Source: Chloroflexota bacterium (lineage in GTDB: Bacteria; Chloroflexota; Dehalococcoidia; Lucifugimonadales; UBA3495). From it: a DNA stretch of 8,164 nucleotides. Within the stretch, counting starts at the first letter, position 1, and each line of letters begins with the position of its first letter. The notes below the pieces were generated by a model. It worked only from the letters and a program-made list of their open reading frames with translations. It searched no databases and was not told the origin of the DNA. The stretch spans positions 1-8,164 of the forward strand of contig JAPPJA010000257.1 in NCBI GenBank assembly GCA_028874675.1. Direction: 5' to 3'. Shown here in pieces: positions 6,195-8,164 of this stretch. The position numbers and the translations under genes are program-made.

Positions 6195-6638
6195 CTACTG
6201 CAACACATCCGCAGGGACCAGCCTTCGGTGGGAAACGTCTGCGGCCAGACCAAAAGCCTCCAGGGCAAGAGCGCCCAACAACACGCTGCTCCCTTCGGGC
6301 CCAAATATGACATCAACAGAACGGACGCTGCCTTCGATTTCCAGCAGCGCGTGTCCCAACCAAAGGTCAGTCGAGGAACCGTCGGCCATACGAAACCTTA
6401 CCGTTTCCGAGCGTTCGATTCCCATGTCCTCCAATATGGAGCCCGGACCCTGCGGAAAAGTCGCTCCGGTGTCCGCCAGCCCGTTGAAGGCACGGGATCG
6501 CTGCATTTGTCCATTCCACAAAGTGAAACTCGCGTAGAAAGTCCCCACTTCCCCTCCAATGGCGGTGCCCGGCAAGACCAGTTCTTCACCCGGCAGTTTG
6601 CTCTTTGCCGGTATTTTCGAACGGCTTTCGGCACTCAT
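6195..6638 (-). CDS. Retropepsin-like (clan AA) aspartic protease family protein
   Basis: The product is 147 aa from the ATG at 6638. The catalytic motif is LADTGAT (Asp56-Thr57-Gly58), the DTG/A signature of single-lobe retropepsin-like proteases, which work as homodimers. The surrounding pattern fits the small bacterial family: GTFYASFTLWNG, then the motif, then SILEDMGIE, FRMADGSSTDLWLG, VIFGPEGSSVLLGALALEAF and RRLVPADVL. There is no signal peptide or membrane segment, so it should be cytoplasmic; the substrate is unknown. ATG 6638 has GAGG 6 bases upstream and lies 11 bases after the preceding stop. However, family members as I know them often begin MGTF-, which here corresponds to a GTG at 6548 preceded by GGAGGGG. 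That alternative would remove a 30-residue N-terminal extension. The fold assignment is firm; the start is not. Confidence 0.85.
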   Translation of the reverse strand: MSAESRSKIPAKSKLPGEELVLPGTAIGGEVGTFYASFTLWNGQMQRSRAFNGLADTGATFPQGPGSILEDMGIERSETVRFRMADGSSTDLWLGHALLEIEGSVRSVDVIFGPEGSSVLLGALALEAFGLAADVSHRRLVPADVLQ

Positions 6639-6649
6639 ACTCAACCTCG

Positions 6650-7003
6650 CTACGTTTGCTCTGCCTCAATTTCCCAGGCGTTGTAAACCTGTTCGGGCAG
6701 GGTTATGGGACCCACGGCCTCCTCGTAGTCCCGTACGTGCTTGTTGGCCAGCAGGGCGAAGGCCTTGAGCATCTGGGGGCTTACCTTGATGCGGGCTCGA
6801 AGGATGGGTTCCCGCTCCTCCATCTGCTCCCCGAAGAAGAGCACTGCCGAGTAGAGGCTGCTGTAAATGTGGAAGGAATCGCAGTAAAAGGTTATGGGTT
6901 CTCCGGAAGCCTCTGTGACCTGGGTATCGCCCGGGTTGACGTAGCTTTCTTCCTGGGGCGGCTGGTCTTCCGGGGGCACGTAGGGACGCTGGATTATAGG
7001 CAT
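6650..7003 (-). CDS. DUF3467-like protein
   Basis: This is a 117-aa protein whose second half resembles DUF3467: a beta-rich segment (PITFYCDSFHIYSSLYSAVL) followed by RARIKVSPQMLKAFALLANK and the DYEEAVGPITLPEQV ending. In that family, an R-I-x-x-SP motif, a helix and YE--xGxI are conserved. The function of DUF3467 is not known to me. The first 35 residues are proline-rich and probably flexible (RPYVPPEDQPPQEESY). An in-frame ATG at 7042 overlaps a TATAAT element, whereas the ATG at 7003 has GGAGG 9 bases upstream, so 7003 is chosen. It is the first gene of a three-gene cluster, with the aspartic protease gene starting 11 bases after its stop, which suggests coupled expression and a shared process. 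Confidence 0.7.
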   Translation of the reverse strand: MPIIQRPYVPPEDQPPQEESYVNPGDTQVTEASGEPITFYCDSFHIYSSLYSAVLFFGEQMEEREPILRARIKVSPQMLKAFALLANKHVRDYEEAVGPITLPEQVYNAWEIEAEQT

Positions 7004-7040
7004 GGGCTCTGACCTCCCCGATTCTATTGCGGCGGTTCCC

Positions 7041-7046
7041 ATTATA
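7041..7046 (-). promoter_or_regulatory. -10 element (TATAAT) for the DUF3467-like/protease cluster
   Basis: A perfect TATAAT reads on the minus strand at 7046-7041, predicting transcription from about 7034 and a leader of about 30 bases to the ATG at 7003. The -35 region 17 bases upstream (TCAAAT) is a poor match, so an activator or extended contacts may be needed. The position makes the upstream ATG at 7042 unusable from this promoter. Confidence 0.45.
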
Positions 7047-7100
7047 CACAGTGGCGGTACCGGATTTGACCATCATCCCCGGACCCTTCCCGCAGTACCA

Positions 7101-7148
7101 AGAAAAAAACCTTTTTCTGCCGTAATCTGATCTCATTTGACCTCATTT
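7101..7148. promoter_or_regulatory. AT-rich inverted repeat and one-turn direct repeat upstream of the cluster promoter
   Basis: AGAAAAA (7101-7107) and TTTTTCT (7112-7118) form a 7-bp inverted repeat. CTCATTT occurs at 7132-7138 and again at 7142-7148, exactly 10 bases apart, that is, on the same face of the helix. Both lie 55-110 bases upstream of the TATAAT at 7041-7046, so they could be a UP-like element and an operator. No recognised consensus supports this. Confidence 0.2.
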
Positions 7149-7161
7149 TGTATTGAGCCGC

Positions 7162-7179
7162 CGGCTGGGGAGTCAGCCG
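7162..7179. repeat. Stem-loop downstream of the RuvC-like gene
   Basis: CGGCTG (7162-7167) pairs perfectly with CAGCCG (7174-7179) around a 6-base loop, about 45 bases past the stop of the RuvC-like gene. No T-run follows on the minus strand, so it is at best an mRNA-end hairpin or a weak terminator. Confidence 0.3.
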
Positions 7180-7224
7180 CTGAGCCGGGTCATTTCACTG
7201 CCTGGTTCCAGGTATGAGTGGACC

Positions 7225-7713
7225 CTACACGCGGGGCTCGCCGTCCGGGTCATGGGCAGCAATGCTTTGAAGGTGGTAGTAGCCGATGGCCAGCGCTTCC
7301 CATTCGGGAGTGGACTTTCGGACTCCAATCAGCCTTAACCTCCGCATTATCGCGTAGGCCAGCTGGTCGGGCGGGACCCGGGAATGACGCGCGATTGCGG
7401 TCCGCACCTCCTGGGCAGGATAGGCGTGCAGGACCAGCTGGCGTGTTGACGCCCACTTCACCAGGGAGGAATCCAGCAGTTCCAGGGATGGCTCCGGCCA
7501 GCGTATGCCCGAGGGCTGACCGTAGGCAACCACTTGAGGACGCCACGAGGCTGCCAGGCTGTCCAGCCTTTCCACCAGCAGGCTCACTCTACCGGCGGAG
7601 TCCAGGGTCCGGCTGCGGGAAAGCCGGATTATGCCTGTTTCAATGGTCCCGCCGGGAAGGAATACGGCCCAGCCCGTTTCCCGGACTCCGGCGTCAAGGG
7701 CCAGCACCGTCAT
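7225..7713 (-). CDS. RuvC-like (RNase H fold) protein with degenerate active site
   Basis: The product is 162 aa, about the size of RuvC. The start VLALDAGVRETGWAVF (residues 3-18) matches the first strand and hairpin of RuvC-type resolvases (IDPGxxxTGWxV), with the catalytic Asp7 kept. VSLLVERLDSLAASWRPQVV fits the helix before the second catalytic strand, and LVLHAYPAQEVRTAIA fits the later strand-helix. WEALAIGYYH near residue 138 fits the final DALAxAxxH helix. The other catalytic acids are changed: the RuvC Glu66 site reads AYGQP (Gly65), Asp138 is Pro136, and Asp141 is Glu139. It is therefore probably not a normal Holliday-junction resolvase; it may be a structural or DNA-binding relative, or use a rearranged metal site (Glu137/Glu139). 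The ATG at 7713 has AGGAG 6 bases upstream. The gene for the zinc-ribbon protein lies 112 bases upstream on the same strand. The fold is inferred from motifs only. Confidence 0.75.
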   Translation of the reverse strand: MTVLALDAGVRETGWAVFLPGGTIETGIIRLSRSRTLDSAGRVSLLVERLDSLAASWRPQVVAYGQPSGIRWPEPSLELLDSSLVKWASTRQLVLHAYPAQEVRTAIARHSRVPPDQLAYAIMRRLRLIGVRKSTPEWEALAIGYYHLQSIAAHDPDGEPRV

Positions 7714-7774
7714 GGCATTCTCCTACTGCTGACGCTCACTGCGTGAACGACCACCACCGGGCTCGCGATGGAGG

Positions 7775-7800
7775 CTGGGCAGGATGCAGGCCGAGCCCAG
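7775..7800. repeat. Inverted repeat between the zinc-ribbon and RuvC-like genes
   Basis: CTGGGC (7775-7780) pairs with GCCCAG (7795-7800) around a 14-base loop, in the 112-base gap between the two minus-strand genes. There is no T-run. It could be a processing hairpin; function is unknown. Confidence 0.25.
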
Positions 7801-7825
7801 TACCAGAATAGACCTGCCGGACCCA

Positions 7826-8161
7826 TCATCGGAGGACCGCCGACACCCACGGTCTGACGGCGGACGCCCGGCCGCCAGCTTCAGAAGCTCCCTGACCGGT
7901 ATTGACCGTCCGGATTCTTGTCGCGGCGCTCCTGTTGATGTCCGGATGCCTGCGCGGGCCGGCATCCGGTCCGGGTTCCGACTGCAACAGGTGACTGAAA
8001 TCGGCCAAAGAGGCGCTTTCCACTGGTGAATACAGTCCGACGTAGTGATACGCGCCACACTGAAGGCAAATCCAGTCGTCGCCGTCCAGGGTCAGGTCGC
8101 CGCTACACCTGCGACAGGCCTTGAGCAAAAGTTTATTCAATGGAACCCCCGATACATCCAA
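7826..8161 (-). CDS. Small zinc-ribbon protein with unusual C-terminal extension
   Basis: Up to 111 aa are visible. Residues 16-35 form a four-cysteine zinc ribbon: CRRC (Cys16, Cys19), a GDDW spacer, and CLQC (Cys32, Cys35), flanked by LLLKA and GAYHYVGLYSP. Similar tiny ribbon proteins occur in Chloroflexota; their role is unknown to me, though such folds usually bind nucleic acid or protein. The 5' end is unsettled: TTG codons at 8161 and 8140 are both in frame, and 8140 has GGGGG 5 bases upstream. No stop occurs between 8161 and the window edge, so the start could also lie outside. Residues after about 60 are rich in Arg, Ala, Gly and Pro and run through the palindrome at 7942-7969. They look repeat-derived rather than conserved, so the ancestral protein may have been shorter. 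Confidence 0.6.
   Translation of the reverse strand: MDVSGVPLNKLLLKACRRCSGDLTLDGDDWICLQCGAYHYVGLYSPVESASLADFSHLLQSEPGPDAGPRRHPDINRSAATRIRTVNTGQGASEAGGRASAVRPWVSAVLR
7942..7969. repeat. REP-like palindrome inside the zinc-ribbon reading frame
   Basis: CCGGATGCC (7942-7950) and GGCATCCGG (7961-7969) form a perfect 9-bp stem around a 10-base loop. The part GCCTGCGCGGG (7948-7958) is identical to the core of the intergenic palindrome at 5322-5341, so both probably belong to one dispersed repeat family. On the plus strand it reads RMPARAGIR, the kind of peptide often seen when such repeats are translated. Confidence 0.5.
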
Positions 8162-8164
8162 GAT

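Noticed and set aside
5520..6686. Plus-strand open frame of 388 codons
   Set aside because: It lies antisense to the 175-aa gene and the aspartic protease gene, both of which have good ribosome sites and, for the protease, clear motifs. The plus frame is rich in Gly/Gln/Arg and shows no family signature.
5322..7969. The two REP-like palindromes as a CRISPR array or transposon ends
   Set aside because: There are only two copies, 2.6 kb apart, sharing an 11-base core. There are no regular spacers and no transposase between them.
7723..8058. Second minus-strand frame overlapping the zinc-ribbon gene
   Set aside because: It lacks the CxxC pairs, is Arg/Ser/Gly-rich without motif, and is best explained as an out-of-frame shadow.

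Overview
The window looks like a piece of a moderately GC-rich bacterial chromosome, most likely Chloroflexota (Dehalococcoidia-like). This is an inference. It rests on the short IspG (381 aa), on ispG lying next to proS (an adjacency I recall from Dehalococcoides), and on the style of the small clan AA aspartic protease and zinc-ribbon proteins. No rRNA, tRNA, CRISPR array or transposase is visible.

Left block (1-1279, all minus strand), in order of transcription: a SlyD-like FKBP peptidyl-prolyl isomerase (1279-851), a higB-higA toxin-antitoxin pair (767-180), and the first 39 codons of a short-chain dehydrogenase/reductase cut by the window edge (118-1). A divergent intergenic region with a perfect 9-bp inverted repeat (1342-1366) separates this block from the next.

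Middle block (1467-5041, plus strand): ispG (isoprenoid biosynthesis, MEP pathway), then a FitA/FitB-type RHH antitoxin plus PIN-domain toxin, then proS (prolyl-tRNA synthetase). The genes are tightly packed and read as one operon. The toxin-antitoxin pair sits inside an otherwise housekeeping ispG-proS pair and looks like an insertion. After proS come about 570 bases without a convincing gene. They hold a stem-loop just after the stop, a REP-like palindrome (5322-5341), and a strong intrinsic terminator (5527-5559) at the convergent junction with the right block.

Right block (5610-8161, minus strand), in order of transcription: a small CxxC...CxxC zinc-ribbon protein whose C-terminal half runs through a REP-like palindrome; a RuvC-fold protein that keeps the first catalytic Asp but lacks most of the rest of the active site; then, behind a recognisable TATAAT promoter element, a three-gene cluster of a DUF3467-like protein, a retropepsin-like (clan AA) aspartic protease and an unrecognised 175-aa protein. 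This cluster and the degenerate RuvC-like protein are the least explained parts of the window and the best candidates for something undescribed.
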